Shown here in pieces: positions 42,839-56,400 of a DNA stretch of 64,000 nucleotides (positions within the stretch are counted from its first letter, which is position 1; each line of letters opens with the position of its first letter). Under the pieces are notes generated by a model. It ran no database searches. It was not told where the DNA came from and worked only from the letters and a program-made list of their open reading frames with translations. The stretch is from Platynereis dumerilii. Its lineage: Eukaryota; Annelida; Polychaeta; Phyllodocida; Nereididae. The stretch is taken from positions 2,536,452 to 2,600,451 of the forward strand of contig JAPTHN010000038.1 of NCBI GenBank assembly GCA_026936325.1, written 5' to 3'. Both the position numbers and the translations under genes were made by a program.

Positions 42839-45800
42839 TGTCGTGTATTAAAGAGCCAGGAGCTTCTGAACTTGAACAATCTTTTATTCCAAATATGCAT
42901 TCAACATGGCGTCGGTACAACACAAATGCACCAGAGGGCGCATGACAATTATCGACCAGACTTTAATCCCTCTAGTGTAGAGCACATACACTACAACTCC
43001 TCTTCACTTAGCTTAGATATTACCGTAATATTTTAACTGGAACAGGATAGGAAATTATCCAACATCGAAATGAACACAACTGTATTAACCAAGCCCTTAG
43101 GCCTAAAAGGAACTTTTGCTTACTACTAATTTACTCAAAACTAAGTAATATGATGTCCTTAAATTTTAAGCACAGGTACTTCAATCTCAAAAAGTCCAAA
43201 TCCAATCACAATAACACAATTCACATATCCTCAATGAGTCTTTGCGGTTTCCGCTTTTCTCTCACTGGCCTAGTCTTCTCCACCACAACACGCGAATCTT
43301 CCGGTGTCTTTCTCCCAGTCTCTGATATAGTCTCTTGCATCTCCACTGGCATTTCTAGCCCCAGATCATCACTACTTCCCCGCTCCTCCAATGTGATTAG
43401 TGTCGGCTGTGCTGGTTGACCCAGTACTCCAGGTACATCTGGTGTCGGTGCCAGCGTCACACTTCCTTTTCCGTCATCTCCTCTCACACTATCTTGCGAT
43501 GCTCGTCGCAAGTGTTCCACATGTCTTTTCCACACTCTGCCATCAGTTAACGCAATAACATACGATTTCGGACCTGTACGCTGAGTAATGGTACCCAGCC
43601 ACCACTTGGCTTTCACAACATCTCGTACATATACAGCGTCCCCCACATAATATTCTCGCTCTTGGCACTTAACATCGTGTGCCGCCTTCTGATCCGCTTG
43701 CTTGTCTAGCACATGTCCCTCCACATCCGGTCTTAACAGGGTGAAGCGAGTTCCCAGTTCTCGCCCCAGGAACAAATCGGCTGGAGTGCGACCTGTCGTG
43801 GCATTCTTGGTACTCCTGTAACTTAACAGGAAGTTAGCCAATCGTTGATCCAATGACCGATTATCATTCCGACTCGCTTTCAAGCTACGCTTGAAACTCT
43901 GAACCAGTCTTTCTGCAGCTCCATTGCTTGCAGCATGATATGGTGCAACTCTCACTTGTTTGACCCCATTCTGTCTAAGGAATTCCGCAAATTCTTCACT
44001 ACGGAACTGGGGACCGTTGTCACTGACTATTTGACGTGGTAATCCATAACTGGCAAACAGTGAACGTAAGGCCTTAATAGTCGCTGAACTTGTCGTAGAC
44101 GACATTTGCATGACCTCCGGCCATTTTGAATAAGCATCTGTGACCACTAGATAATCTTTCCCGTCATAATCCGCATAATCCACATGCACTCTTGACCAGG
44201 GAGCACCCGGCCACATCCAAGGTGTCAAGGGTGCTACTGCTGGTGCACTCCTCACCTGCTGGCAATCAACACAATTGCGAACCACAGTCTCGATCTCTTG
44301 GTCAATACCCGGCCACCAAACGAAACTCCTTGCAACTTCTTTCATTCGGACCATTCCCGAGTGGGCCACATGCAACTCCTCCATAATATATTTCCTATAT
44401 TTCTCCGGAACTACCACTCGGAGGCCCCATAAGATGCAATTCTGCTCAAGAGACAATTCATATCTCCTATCGAAATAAGGCTTCAACCTCAGATCCTCCA
44501 CATAATTCGGCCAACCATCACGAGTCATCTTCAGCACTTGAAGAAGAACTGGGTCCAAAGCGGTCGCTTTCTCGATGTCTTTGCTCGTAACCTTTCCAGT
44601 CTTGCGATCTCCACCCGGTCCAAAGACTCCATGTCGCTGCCCTCCTTTCCTTGCTGTTCCGGACATTCTGGCAAGGGTAATCTTGACAAGGCATCTGCTA
44701 ACACATTCTCTTTTGACGAAATGTGCTTAAGTTCATAGTCGTAAGCAGAAAGAATAACTGCCCACCGCTGCAGACGTTGAGCCGCCAATGTGGGAATGGC
44801 TGTTCTTGGACCAAAAATTCTTTCCAATGGTTTATTGTCTGTCTGTATGGTGAAGTGCCTGCCATAAAGGTACATAATGAACTTCTGGAGACCAAACATA
44901 ATCGCTAATCCCTCTCTGTCAAGCTGCGCATATCCTTTCTCATGCACATTCAAGCTCCGAGAAGCATATGCCACTGGTCGCATCTTTCCTGCGCTATCCT
45001 TCTGCATGATCACTGCCGCCAGTCCGTATGGTGAAGCATCTGTTACCATTGTAACGTCCTCCTTTGGATCATAATTCCGCAACAATGTCTCCACCGAAAT
45101 CACTTCTTTGATCTTTTCAAAGGCCTTCGAGCATGCGGGTGTCCAATTCCATTTCCTATTTCCCAACAACTCATTCAATGGATAAGCCAACGTTGCCAAA
45201 TGCGGAATGAATTTCGCTTGGAAATTAACCATGCCCAGCCAACTCCGCAGTTCAGTGACATTTGTTGGTTTTGGTGCATCGCGAATGGCTTCCACCTTTT
45301 CACTCGTCGGTTGGAGACCCTCAGCCGAAATTTGTCTTCCCATGTAGACCACCTTGTCCTGAAGGAAACTGCATTTCTTACTGTTCACCTTGAGACCGTA
45401 CTTGGCAAATCTCTCTAACACAGCCTCCAAATTACGCAAATGATCTTCGTCATCAACGCCCGACACAATAACGTCATCCATGATCACACAAGTAAACGGC
45501 AATCCCACCAGCACCTTCTCTACAAATCTTTGCCAAATAGCTGGACTTGAAGAAATTCCGTACGGCAATCTTGTGTAACGAAATAAGCCTTTGTGAGTTG
45601 CAATTGTAACCATTTCTTGCGAGTCATCATCCAAAACCAACTGTTGGTAGGCACACTTAAGATCCAGTTTGGAGAACTTTCCTTCCGTCCCGATAACGCT
45701 GAAGACTTCATCTGGCGTTGGAATTGGGAACCGTTCAGTATGCAATACCTTATTGACAGTCACCTTATAGTCTCCACATATACATACTGAGCCATCCGCC

Positions 45801-46487
45801 TTCGGAACACACACAATCGGAGTCGCCCAATCTGAGTATTCCACAGGATAGATAATACCTTCATCCTGCATGCGTTGTAATTCTGTTTCCACAGCCGTCC
45901 TCAAGGCAAACGGCACTTGTCTGTGTCGTAGGAATACCGGCTTTGCATCCTCCTTCAAATGCAAGGATGCTTTTTTAGAGTCCACTCTTCCCAGTCCTGG
46001 CGCAAAAATGCTTTCATACTTTGACAATAACGTTGGTACATTCAATGAAGACACTTGGTTAACCGACCTCCCATATAACTGAGTCCAATCAAGCACCACA
46101 TGTTCCAACCACTCTCGTCCCAGTAACGGTGCTGCATAACTTTTCAGGTCGACTACATGCAGCGGCAACGTTCTCTTCTGATCTCCGTACGTTACATCCA
46201 CGTTTGCAGTTCCAACCATCGGTAAAGCCTCTCCACCGTACGCTCTGAAATACCCGTTCTCAGGTTGCAATGGTACATGTTTCAAGTGTTTATCATAATC
46301 CGTCTTACACATCACTGAAGCTGCTGCCCAAGTATCAACTTCCATAGCCAGGAGCTTCTGAACTTGAACAATCTTTTATTCCAAATATGCATTCAACATG
46401 GCGTCGGTACAACACAAATGTACCAGAGGGCGCATGACAATTATCGACCAGACTTTAATCCCTCTAGTGTAGAGCACATACACTACA
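42839..46487 (-). mobile_element. Ty3/Gypsy LTR retrotransposon fossil
   Basis: LTRs lie at 42839-42995 and about 46346-46487, in direct orientation, with one difference seen over about 140 bp; they follow the TG...CA rule. AGTTG flanks the element on both sides (42834-42838 and 46488-46492), a 5-bp target duplication. Reading on the minus strand, the parts are a protease remnant (about 46.1-46.3 kb), reverse transcriptase (about 45.3-45.9 kb, with YGISSSPAIWQRF and VIMDDVIV), RNase H (about 44.8-45.1 kb, VTDASPYGLAAV) and integrase (about 43.7-44.5 kb, zinc-binding region, then VVTDAYSKWPEV and SDNGPQFRSEEF). A purine-rich tract precedes the 3' LTR. No gag was recognised. The copy is broken (a few breaks) but recent, judging from the LTRs. 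Confidence 0.9.
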
Positions 46488-49400
46488 AGTTGCATCAAAA
46501 ATCATATTTTCAACACTCTTCCAGATAACAAAATGTGCCATAAAAGATATAGAAACAATGAAAGACATCTCACTGTCCTGCTTACCAGGGAACAATTTTG
46601 CACAGGGACCTTTATCTTTAATGTATCGATGATGTTGTGTTGGAAAATGTATATGAAACTTTTACATGCAATATCAAGCCCATAAGCAAAAAATGACCCA
46701 ACTGCATATGTATATCACTTATCATATCATGACCAGTGAAAGATAGACACAATTTCTGCTTTCCATCTGAAAGATGACAATGTTACCTTTCATATGACCC
46801 ATAATACCAGCAAAAATTCCATTTCTAAGTTAAGATGTGACCTAAAAGGTCCATTTTAAGCAAATGTGAATGGGACATTTTACCGCATAGCATCCTTGGA
46901 TGGTAGGTAACCATGGCAACCAATATCCACATGATATCAATCCCAACCCCATTAGATATAACACTATCAAGGGCAGTACTTTAACCGCCAAATGAGAACT
47001 TTGCATATGTTTGAGAGCTTTCCAACCATGGCAGTTAGAATGCTGTATGACAACTATTGACAAAGTTATAGAGAACCGCGGATTGGCGGAAATGGTCGAA
47101 AACAAAAAAAACATTGAAACTTTGAACCAAAATTGAAGTAGGTAAGAATTGCCGTGTCGCCACTTTCGAGAACAGATTTGGATTCTCTAGGTCAAAATTC
47201 ACATTTAGGCACTAGTGCTTTTTAAAATCGCAAAAAAAAAAAAATTGACACATCCTATTAACCAACAAGTACATAAGTAAGTATGTGACAAGTACATAAG
47301 TAAGTATGTGAGGTAATGTAGAAACCTGCCTACATCTACAGGTACAATTGAGACCCTGGTAGGGATACACATCCATGCAAAGTTAGGCAGTGAGAAGAGC
47401 AACTGTTCAATACAGTATTATCAAAGGTGATACTGACTGAGCAATGATAATTAAAAGAGTCCTAGCTAGGCTAGGACTATTGATACCTAGCATTGCCCCT
47501 AGACACAGCCGCTGGCCCCTTGAGTATGGTTTAACACAGTGGCAAAATTACTTGGATTAAAGCGATTGCTCCACTCTTCACAATAATAATTAATTGACAA
47601 ATTGTTTAGCCACTAGTTAAGTTTTATATCACACAACACCTTAATTATACACAGCCTGTACCTAAAAATGACACACACAAAAACGCATGCGTATTTAAGC
47701 ACCTGTAACTTTCTCTAAAAGATTCATTTCTCAGAGTTCCAACATGGCTTGAGAATGGCTGCTTGTGCCAAATTCTTGAAAATTTCATGACATTATCTAT
47801 CATAGTTATTGAGATAAGGTTGAATTAATTTGAAAAATAACGTGCAAGCACTTTAAGCTGCGTCAAAGACCCTCCCTCCATTATATGCCCCCCCCCCTCA
47901 GGCCACTTCTAGATACGGACCTGGTTAATTATCTGTTGATGTATAGATATGTATTTATGCATTTATTTGTGTGTCTCTCAGTTAATTGTAGTGTCAGTCT
48001 ATCTATTTATAATCAAAGTCAATGGATATGTGTGACAATTAAGGATTATATGACTATTATAGTCACTTGGCTCTTGATTGGTATTGAACTATCAAGTGCG
48101 ATTCTGAAGTGCAATTAGTGAATTACCCTTCAGTAATTGATAAGATGTAATTCTGGCTGCCTCAACTGATCCCTGAAACAGAATTGCTATAGAACATCCC
48201 CTGTATAAACTTCAATTAGGCGTAGCCTATATTTCAATTTATATGGTTCATTTGAGGGCGCACCCATGAAAGAGTGGATGTGACAGCTGGAAGAAGAAGA
48301 AGAAGATCGCGCGCATCTCTGATAGTTTGACCCTTGACCCCCAAAGCAACAGTCCATTTATTTTCTTTATTAATTTTTTTATCACAGTGGGCCACCAAAA
48401 TCGACTGGGCTTTAGGAAAAAATCCATTGAGACTGTATTTCAAGTTTGAGTGAGATTGGTGAGAGAGGGCGATCGTGACAGTGCTAACAAGATCAGCCAA
48501 AATACTTGGGGTAAGAGCAGCTCGACGCAGCTAAAAACACGCATTTTTTCACCTATTAAACGTGACATAAAATATATTACAACTTGAATTCGTTCAGTTT
48601 TATAAATTTTTGACATGTTCTAATGCTATTTCCCAACACTTTTTGGAATCTCCACATAAATTCATCAAACCAAGTGTTTTTATTTAGATGTGTTGACATT
48701 ATTGAGTTATTTGCATTCAAAGGTTGGTTTCGAAAAATTACGTCAAATTTTAAGCTTACTGATCTGGGATGCTCTAGCTTCCGTTTGATATGTCTCAGTT
48801 GAATCTTTTTGCCCTTGAGACCTAGTATTATATCTGCCTGCCTGTTTTGGAGCTTTTTATGGTTGTGAAAAATCTGTTTCATTGAAAAATTCCAATGAAT
48901 AGCAGGGTAGGTGATTCCATTGCAAGCGTAACGCCTAGAATAGGCCTACTTTGTGGTGCCACAGAACTATAAAAGCTCCGTTTTTAATTTGGTTTGGCTT
49001 GAAATTTTGCAAAATCTGCGATGTTTTGAGAAACAATCAAGTAATCCAGGTCAGCAGCTGGTTTCTGGTGGTAAAATACAAAGATTTTCAACATGGGGCT
49101 TTGTCGCAAGCGTAACGCCATTTGATAATATTTTCATTGTTTTCTTTTATAGTGTGAAGCAATCATTCTAATATCATTGGTAGTGATAATCAACACAATA
49201 TTTCAGGAGTTGGTGTATGTTTCAATCTTGAATTATCAAAAGTTCGCTCTTTGAGAAGCTTTCCTCAAGATATGGGGCCAATTGATTGCTCAACAATTTA
49301 ATTCCTACTTTACATCCAATTTGGCAAGATTTTACCGTTTGTAAGCTTCCTTTTTGTATTTTTCTGCCATATATTAACCTCTGATAAGTGTCCTTGGAAT

Positions 49401-49604
49401 AATTTCAGAAACAGACATTAATATTTCTGACAAACAGATAATGTCAGACTTAATAAATTAGCTCAAATGGAAAAAATTGTGCGAAAATTGACAACTGAGG
49501 CTGAAAGATGAAGAATTTCGGTGATTTACGACCTTTTGCATACTTTACTTCAATTCAATTGGGCCAAAGCTTGCCTCCAAAATTTCCACCCCCCCCCTCA
49601 GAAC
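46488..49604. other. Stretch without recognised genes
   Basis: AT-rich. A 26-bp direct duplication (ACAAGTACATAAGTAAGTATGTG region) lies at about 47262-47312, and a (GAA)5 microsatellite lies at about 48288-48305. GCAAGCGTAACGCC occurs twice (about 48923 and 49106). A 101-codon minus-strand frame (48577-48882) has no motif I recognise. It may be intronic or intergenic. Confidence 0.45.
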
Positions 49605-50337
49605 CATGTATTCAGTGATTATCTGAGAAGGTCTGTGGAAACTGATTTTCAATTCAAAGAAATCACAGAAGGTGATATCGATACAATCATAAAGAACCTA
49701 CCAAATAAATCTATTCGTGGATATGATAACTTACCCTTGAAACTGATAAGAGCAATTAGAAATGTTATTGTTTCACCTCTGACAAAGATAGTGAACCAGA
49801 CCCTAAAAAAAGGAATATTTCCCGACAGATTAAAGATAGCAAAGATAATACCAGTGCATAAAAACAATGAAGCTGACATCATCGAGAATTATCGGCCAAT
49901 TTCAGTTTTACCAGTATTGTCCAAAATATTTGAAAAAGTGATTTCTAAGCAAATTACCAGTCACTTTGTAGATCAAAATTTATTTTTTTGCAGTCAATAT
50001 GGCTTTAGGATAAAACCATTCAACAGAACTTGCTATCATAGAAAACATAGATAGAGTAACTCAACTTCTAGATGAAAAGAAATGCCCCTTGAACATATTC
50101 CTGGATCTGTCAAAAGCCTTTGATACTCTCAACCATGACATTCTTTTGAGTAAATTAAATTACTATGGTGTACGAAATGTAGCCTACAGTCTGTGTAAAA
50201 GTTATCTGACAAATAGGAAGCAGCATGTTAACTTTAATGAAACTAACTCGAACATGCTACCTATTAAAACAGGAGTACCACAAGGCTCTATACTGGGCCC
50301 TCTATCTTTCCTAATTTACTTTGACAGATCCTCAATA
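49605..50337 (+). mobile_element. LINE fragment (CR1/Jockey-like reverse transcriptase), cut by a Tc1-like element
   Basis: The frames carry KNLPNKSIRGYDNLPLKLI, AKIIPVHKNNEADIIENYRP and ISVLPVLSKIFEKVI; then, after a +1-base shift near 50010, NIFLDLSKAFDTLNHDILL, and KTGVPQGSILGPLSFLIYF. These are the fingers and palm start of a CR1/Jockey-group polymerase, close in style to the copy at 8.9-10.5 kb. The text stops just before the YADD block, where a Tc1-like terminal sequence begins at a TA. The 5' side is truncated as well. Confidence 0.8.
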
Positions 50338-50993
50338 TAGTGAGGAAAATAAGTATTTGACCCCCTACCATATTTTCTGGTTTGGGCACTTGCGCTTGCT
50401 CTAAAAATCTGAAATTTCTCAGGTAGATCTGGTCTTATATTAGAAGACAGGTAATGCATAAAAATTAAGTGAAAGAAGCATTATGTGATATATTTGCATA
50501 AGAATCCCAATAGTCTTCGGAAATAAGTATTTGACCCCTTTGTTTGCAAAGGATTTATCACCAGACTTTTACAAAATGAATACTTGGAAAAATATTATAA
50601 CTGAAATTTATTGCAATCAAAACCTATTTCAATTGTTTTCCCCAATTTCATTTAGCTTTTAATGCCCTGAATTGCACCTCGTAATTTTTTTTTTGCACTT
50701 TCTTCATTTTGAAGATGCAGAGTCGAAAAAAAAATCCCAAGACACAAGAGACTTGATTTTTGACTGTCACCAGTCTGGTCTTGGTACACAGACCCTATGT
50801 AATGATCTAGGAGTCAGCATATCAGTAATTGATGCCATTGTGTGCAAGTAAACAAAGGAAAAAATAAGCACTGGAACATGCTGGTCTGCAGTGCCACGCC
50901 AATCTCACCTACACTGGTGTCCATGAATGCAAGAACCATTTTAGAAAGTCCTAGACTAACCAACAATGACTTAGCAAAAGCTCTGAAAGCAGT
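50338..50993 (+). mobile_element. Tc1/mariner-like 5' half with transposase N-terminus
   Basis: It starts at a TA with GTGAGGAAAATAAGTATTTG, the familiar Tc1-like terminal sequence, and repeats GGAAATAAGTATTTGACCCC at 50518, giving an inner direct repeat as in IR/DR elements. Transposase text follows in two frames: DTRDLIFDCHQSGLG with LCNDLGVSISVIDAIV (first helix-turn-helix), and KHWNMLVCSATPISPTLVSM with ARTILESPRLTNNDLAKALK (second). The DDE catalytic part and the 3' TIR were not found: the sequence passes straight into a 17-bp minisatellite. A frameshift near 50845 and a stop (TAA) show it is dead. Confidence 0.75.
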
Positions 50994-52548
50994 CTCCACC
51001 TCTCGCTATGCTCCATCTCTCACTATGCTCCACCTTTCACTATGCTCCACCTCTCACTATGCTTCACCTCTCACTATGCTCCACCTCTGACTATGCTCCA
51101 CCTCTCACTAAGCTCCACCTCTCACTATGCTCTACCTCTCACTATGCCCCACCTCTCACTATGCTTCACCTCTGACTATGCTCCACCTCTCACTATGCTC
51201 TACCTCTCACTATGCTCCACCTCTGACTATGCTCCACCTCTGACTATGCTCCACCTCTCACTGTGCTCCACCTCTCACTTTGTTCCACCTCTCACTATGC
51301 TCCATCTCTCACTATGCTCCACCTCTCACTATGCTCCACCTCTCAATATGCTCTACCTCTCACTATGCTCCACCTCTGACTATGCTTCACCTCTCACTAT
51401 GCTCCACCTCTCACTATGCTATACCTCTCACTATGCTCCACCTCTCACTAAGCTCCATCTCTCACTATGCTCCACCTCTCACTATGCTTCACCTCTCACT
51501 ATGCTCCACCTCTCACTATGCTCCACCTCTCACTATGCTCCACCTCTCACTATGCTCCACCTCTCACTATGCTCCACCTCTCACTTTGCTCCACCTCTCA
51601 CTTTTCTCCACCTCTCACTATGCTCCATCTCTCACTATGCTCCAACTCTCACTATGCTCCACCTCTCACTATGCTCTACCTCTCACTAAGCACCAACTCT
51701 CACTATGCTCTACCTCTTACTATGCTCCACCTCTCACTAAGCTCCACCTCTCACTATGTTCTACCTCTCACTATGCTCCACTTCTGACTATGCTTCACCT
51801 CTCACTATGCTCGACCTCTCACTATGCTCCACCTCTCACTATGCTCCACCTCTGACTATGCTCCACCTCTCACTATGCTCCACCTCTCACTTTGCTCCAC
51901 CTCTCACTTTACTCCACCTCTCACTATGCTCCATCTATCATTATGCTCCACCTCTCACTATGCTCCACCTCTCAATATGCTCCACCTCTCACTATGCTCC
52001 ACCTCTGACTATGCTTCACCTATCACTATGCTCCACCTCTCAATATGCTCTACCTCTCACCATGCTCTACCTCTCACCATGCTCCACCTCTCACTAAGCT
52101 CCGTCTTTCACTATGCTCCACCTCTCACTATGCTCCACCTCTTACTATGCTCTACCTCTCACTATGCTCCACCTCTCACTATGCTCCACCTCTCACTATG
52201 ATCCACCTCTCACTTTGCTCCACCTCTCACTTTGCTCCACCTCTCACTATGCTCCATCTCTCACTATGCTCCAACTCTCACTATGCTCTACCTCTCACTA
52301 TGCTCTACCTCTCACTATGCTCCACCTCTCACTATGCTCTACCTCTCACTATGCTCCACCTTTCACTAAGCTCCATCTCTCACTATGCTCCACCTCTCAC
52401 TATGCTCCACCTCTCACTTTGCTCCACCTCTCACTATGCTCCACCATTCACTTTACTCCATCTCTCACTATGCTCCATCTCTCACTACGATCCACCTCTC
52501 ACTTTGCTCGCCCTCTCACTATGCTCCATCTCTCACTATGCTCCACCC
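50994..52548. repeat. 17-bp minisatellite, about 91 copies
   Basis: The unit is CTATGCTCCACCTCTCA and near variants (GACTATG, TTTGCTC, AAGCTCC). The 1,555-bp array has almost no indels, since the 17-bp phase is kept throughout. Because 17 is not a multiple of three and the unit has no stop, all three plus-strand frames are open for long stretches and encode the same 17-residue repeat MLHLSLCSTSHYAPPLT. The resulting overlapping frames (up to 215 codons) are not taken as genes. Confidence 0.95.
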
Positions 52549-52759
52549 CTTTTATATTATACTGGATTTCAGAGTAAAACCAATGCTCATTCTGCGTGAT
52601 ATTTGTCTATGTACTTTTGTGAAGAATGAGATGGGATTCCCAACATTGAAAACAGGATCCTATGACAAATAGAACTTAGTCCATCTTTTGTGTAAGTTTT
52701 GGGTTAAATCTTAATTATGCCTGCAATAACACTGCAAATGGGCTGCATACTGATACTTA
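52549..52759. other. Spacer after the minisatellite
   Basis: No Tc1 3' end or other element was recognised in these bases. Confidence 0.4.
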
Positions 52760-53310
52760 TCCCATGTCTAGCCAACTTTTGTCCCTCATACTGAGCTTTT
52801 CCCTGGTCAATACAGATTGAGAGAGGGAAATACAACAAAAAGAAATAGGGATATATTTAGTTCAACCAATCAAATTCCTTTGGCTAATTAACCAGCAGGG
52901 ATATACTGAAAGATAATGAGATCAACAGGGATATACTGGAACTGACCAATCAAAAGACAACAGTGCCCCTATATATCATGCTTATTAGCATGTAGATACC
53001 AGCATATTTGCTGATTGTTGTGATTTAAGGCAATTAAGTGCTGCCAATTAAGAGTATTGATTTTTTTGTAGCACAGCTGCATTCACATTGAGTGCTTCAA
53101 ACTGTTTTACATTGATATAAAATAAAAGTATTAAAAAAAAAGGCATGGGATAAAAAGGTTATACCATGGGTTGCGGCAGTATATCCCTGGTATAGTCACC
53201 CTCGACCCCGTATATCCCTCGACCCTTCGGGTCTCGGGATATACTGGATCTTGTGTGACTATACCAGGGATATACTGCCTGCACCCATGGTATAACCTCA
53301 TAATATGACT
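52760..53310. mobile_element. Foldback element, copy 2 of the 0.8-1.6 kb family
   Basis: The reverse complement of AAAAGTTGGCTAGACATGGG (start of copy 1) is at about 52765-52785. A large hairpin at 53156-53306 has arms GAGGTTATACCATGGGT-like at both ends and AGTATATCCCTGGTATAGT within; it ends CCATGGTATAACCTCAT exactly as copy 1 does at about 1395-1411. The word AGGGATATACTG recurs about seven times on both strands. No ORF is present. Confidence 0.6.
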
Positions 53311-53498
53311 GCATATGAAGTATTTTATTCCGCAAAATAGACATTGCCTTGCTCTGCATTGCATTGCATAACCCCCTGCGTATCCACTGCGTTTTGAGCA
53401 TGTCTGTTGAAATGCAGCCTTATGTGCTCAGTGGGGGAAAAAAATGCCCTGATTTGGCAAAAACTGCAGGTACGAAATATCTTGTTGTTGAAAAATGG
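53311..53498. other. Spacer left of the YR retroelement
   Basis: No feature is recognised. Confidence 0.4.
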
Positions 53499-56400
53499 AG
53501 TTTAAAGAAAACTTACGTCACTCCACTTTGTTTGGATAGATTTCTTAAACGTATGCCTTATCCAGTACAATGCAATCTCACCCACATTATACACAATAAT
53601 ACCAAACAGAATAGACATAATCCAGCAAACATAAAAATTTGCACCACACTAGACTGACATCTATTGGCGTGATCTAGAACTAGATCACACTGGAGGAGGG
53701 ACCAAACCTCCTACACAGTAGCAGTGACTACAGTTTAAGGAAAACTTACGTCACTCCACTTTGTTTGGATAGATTTATTAAACATATGCCTTAATGTAGA
53801 GATTTATAAAGCCAAATAATACCTTGAACAGGCAATATCAAAAAGAGAACTGGAGATAGAATAGCATGATATATACAATGTATACTACCTAATATAGACC
53901 ACCTATAAGAACATGAATCATTAAATTGGCAAAAAAATACAAAATAGAACTTGAGTATACAAATTATATGTAAAGACATTGTGATGTCTGAAATACAAAA
54001 TAGAACGCGTCTGAAATACAAAATAGAACTTGGTCTAATTCTAGTGTGATATGTATCAATAAGAACATATGATTATATGAATTATTAACGAGTCCAAAAG
54101 AGAATGTTCAATTATGTGTAATTACACATTAACGTAACAATGCATCCACATATGAGTTATCAATTTTATTATGGACATAATGTTCCAAAAAGACTGAAGG
54201 AGTTTTCCAGTGACCCAAACGACGCACTTTATCCGGATCGAAGCCATGTGCGACGGCAACACTTGCACCAGTTGGACGAGAAGATTTCACTGTAAAACCA
54301 CGACCAGCTAATCCCACAAGTACAATCATGGATGACAATATCTGGCTAACCACACGAGCTGATACGCCTAAATATGGTTTAGTCAAAGTCAGAAAGACGG
54401 CTCCATTGGCAGTGGCGCGCATAGTACGTGAACGATCCATGTACACCTGAAGCGCTGATACAGGATCAAGTTGCGGCACTGAAACCCTAGGCAGAAATAC
54501 TTCGAAACCTGAACGACTGGTGTCATTTTTAGTACCCAAGAATACAATTTTAACACCATCATCACAAAATGTAACCTGGCTTTCCTGGAAAACAAGCCTC
54601 ATACTAATGTTATTGTCACTATCATACTGAACATTTTTCGGAGCAATGTCAGAGGGTCTCAACATCAGAGTCAAAGCTAACAATGTGATACATTGGGCAC
54701 GCAAATCTTTCAGAGATAAAGTCTGGGTGTCTGGCCATGCAAGAAACAACTCCGTAAAAGGCTGAATGGGCATGACAGACGACCGGTTCATGTCCATGGT
54801 AGTACCAGATTTCACCAGTGCAGAAATCAGACGCTGTATTTCAGTTGTGCGACTTGGCGAATCCATACCAAGGGCATCGTACAAGGCCGAGATGGCCGCA
54901 GTAGCACATTTTAGCAAAGAAGCAGGTCGGTTCGAAGTGTCACTTAAAGCGCATAGGAATTCCGCCAAAATTGCAGTGTCTCTGGGCGGAAAAAGAAACT
55001 TACGAGATTCACACCAATTTTTAAATTTAGTCAAAATGCTATTGTAGAGCTTGAGGGTAGAGGGTGCCCAACTCAAGGGGAATTGGGAAGCAGCACGATT
55101 GGACCAACCTTGGTCCCATAGGCGGGATCTCCACAAACTCTCCAAGCATACAGTTTCCATTCGGGGTTTTTCATTGGCTCTGGCAGCGTCGCAGTCAAAG
55201 GGACGACAATGTCGTAAGGGTGGCCAAGAGCTAGAGGGGGGGCGATTGCTAGTTCCTGTAACCGATGAAACCATGTTTGAGCACGCCACCACGGGGCTAT
55301 GATGGTAGCAATGGCTTGTTGTTGCACCACAATGTCGAGAATTCGAGGCAGTAACCGAAATGGGGCATTTACGAAATTGTTGTAGTCTGCCCAATCCGTT
55401 TGAGCTAGTGCGTTGATTCCAGAAGCCCGTGGATCGAAACCCAGGCTGTTGAAATTGGTCACTTGGTAATTGGTCATAGACGCAAACCGGTCTATGGTAT
55501 GTCTGCCCCAAATACGGTCGAGGAATTTGAAAATCGCTGGGGTAGATACCGATCGTGTGGAGAATGTCGTCTTGATAGGCGGTCCGCCCAAACATTTTGC
55601 TTCCCAGAAAGATGTCTGACAGTCAGCTTGACGTTGTTTTGATGACACGTCAACCATATTGTTTCTGCTATGTGTGACAGTTCTGTACTTGGACCACTAA
55701 GATTGTTGAGATAAGCCACGGTACTGATATTATCACTCAGAACTTCAACATGTTTCGAACGTATCAGACTTTTAAATGATTTCAATGCTGCTAACACAGC
55801 AAACATTTCCCGGGTATTAGAAGGCCGATATCTCACATAAGTGTCCCAAATGCCAAAAGCCTCCTTTACGTGCAAATGGGCACCCCAACCATGGGACGAT
55901 GCATCGGTCACTAATTGACAGTCAATTGGAGTTTTAACTATTGGACAACCATTCCAATTGTCAAGGCTTTCAAACCACAAGTTTAAGTCCTTAAGCGTGT
56001 GTTTATCAAGGAACAAATCTGCATCCCAATTGATCTTTGTACTTAACAATCGAAAAGCATTCCTCAACAACAATTTTCCTGGTAAAACGGCCCGGGTCAT
56101 TGCGACACATTGTCCAAGTATACGAGCTAATTTACGAGCACTAATAACGGATGAGTTCAAGCATCGCCGAATGTCTTTCTTCAGTCTCCTAATTTTATTT
56201 GGCGGTATTTTAATATAAGGATCCTCACCAGATGTTAGGATTTGATAGCCAATAAAATTCACATCTTGACTGGGCACCAAATGTGATTTCTGGAAATTGA
56301 CGAAAAGTCACAAATTTGATAACGTTTGCAATAACAAGTCTGTTTGCTGCGAAATCTCCTCCGAAGTAGAACACAAAATTAAATCATCAACGTATGATAC

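Noticed and set aside
48577-48882. Minus-strand 101-codon ORF
   Set aside because: Lys/Asn-rich with no motif, in AT-rich sequence; the length is compatible with chance.
50994-52548. CRISPR-like repeat array
   Set aside because: Units are contiguous 17-bp tandem copies with no spacers, in animal nuclear DNA.
51042-52672. Overlapping long plus-strand ORFs rich in MLHLSLCSTSHYAPPLT
   Set aside because: They are a by-product of a stop-free 17-bp tandem repeat read in all three frames; no start context, splice signal or family supports a protein.
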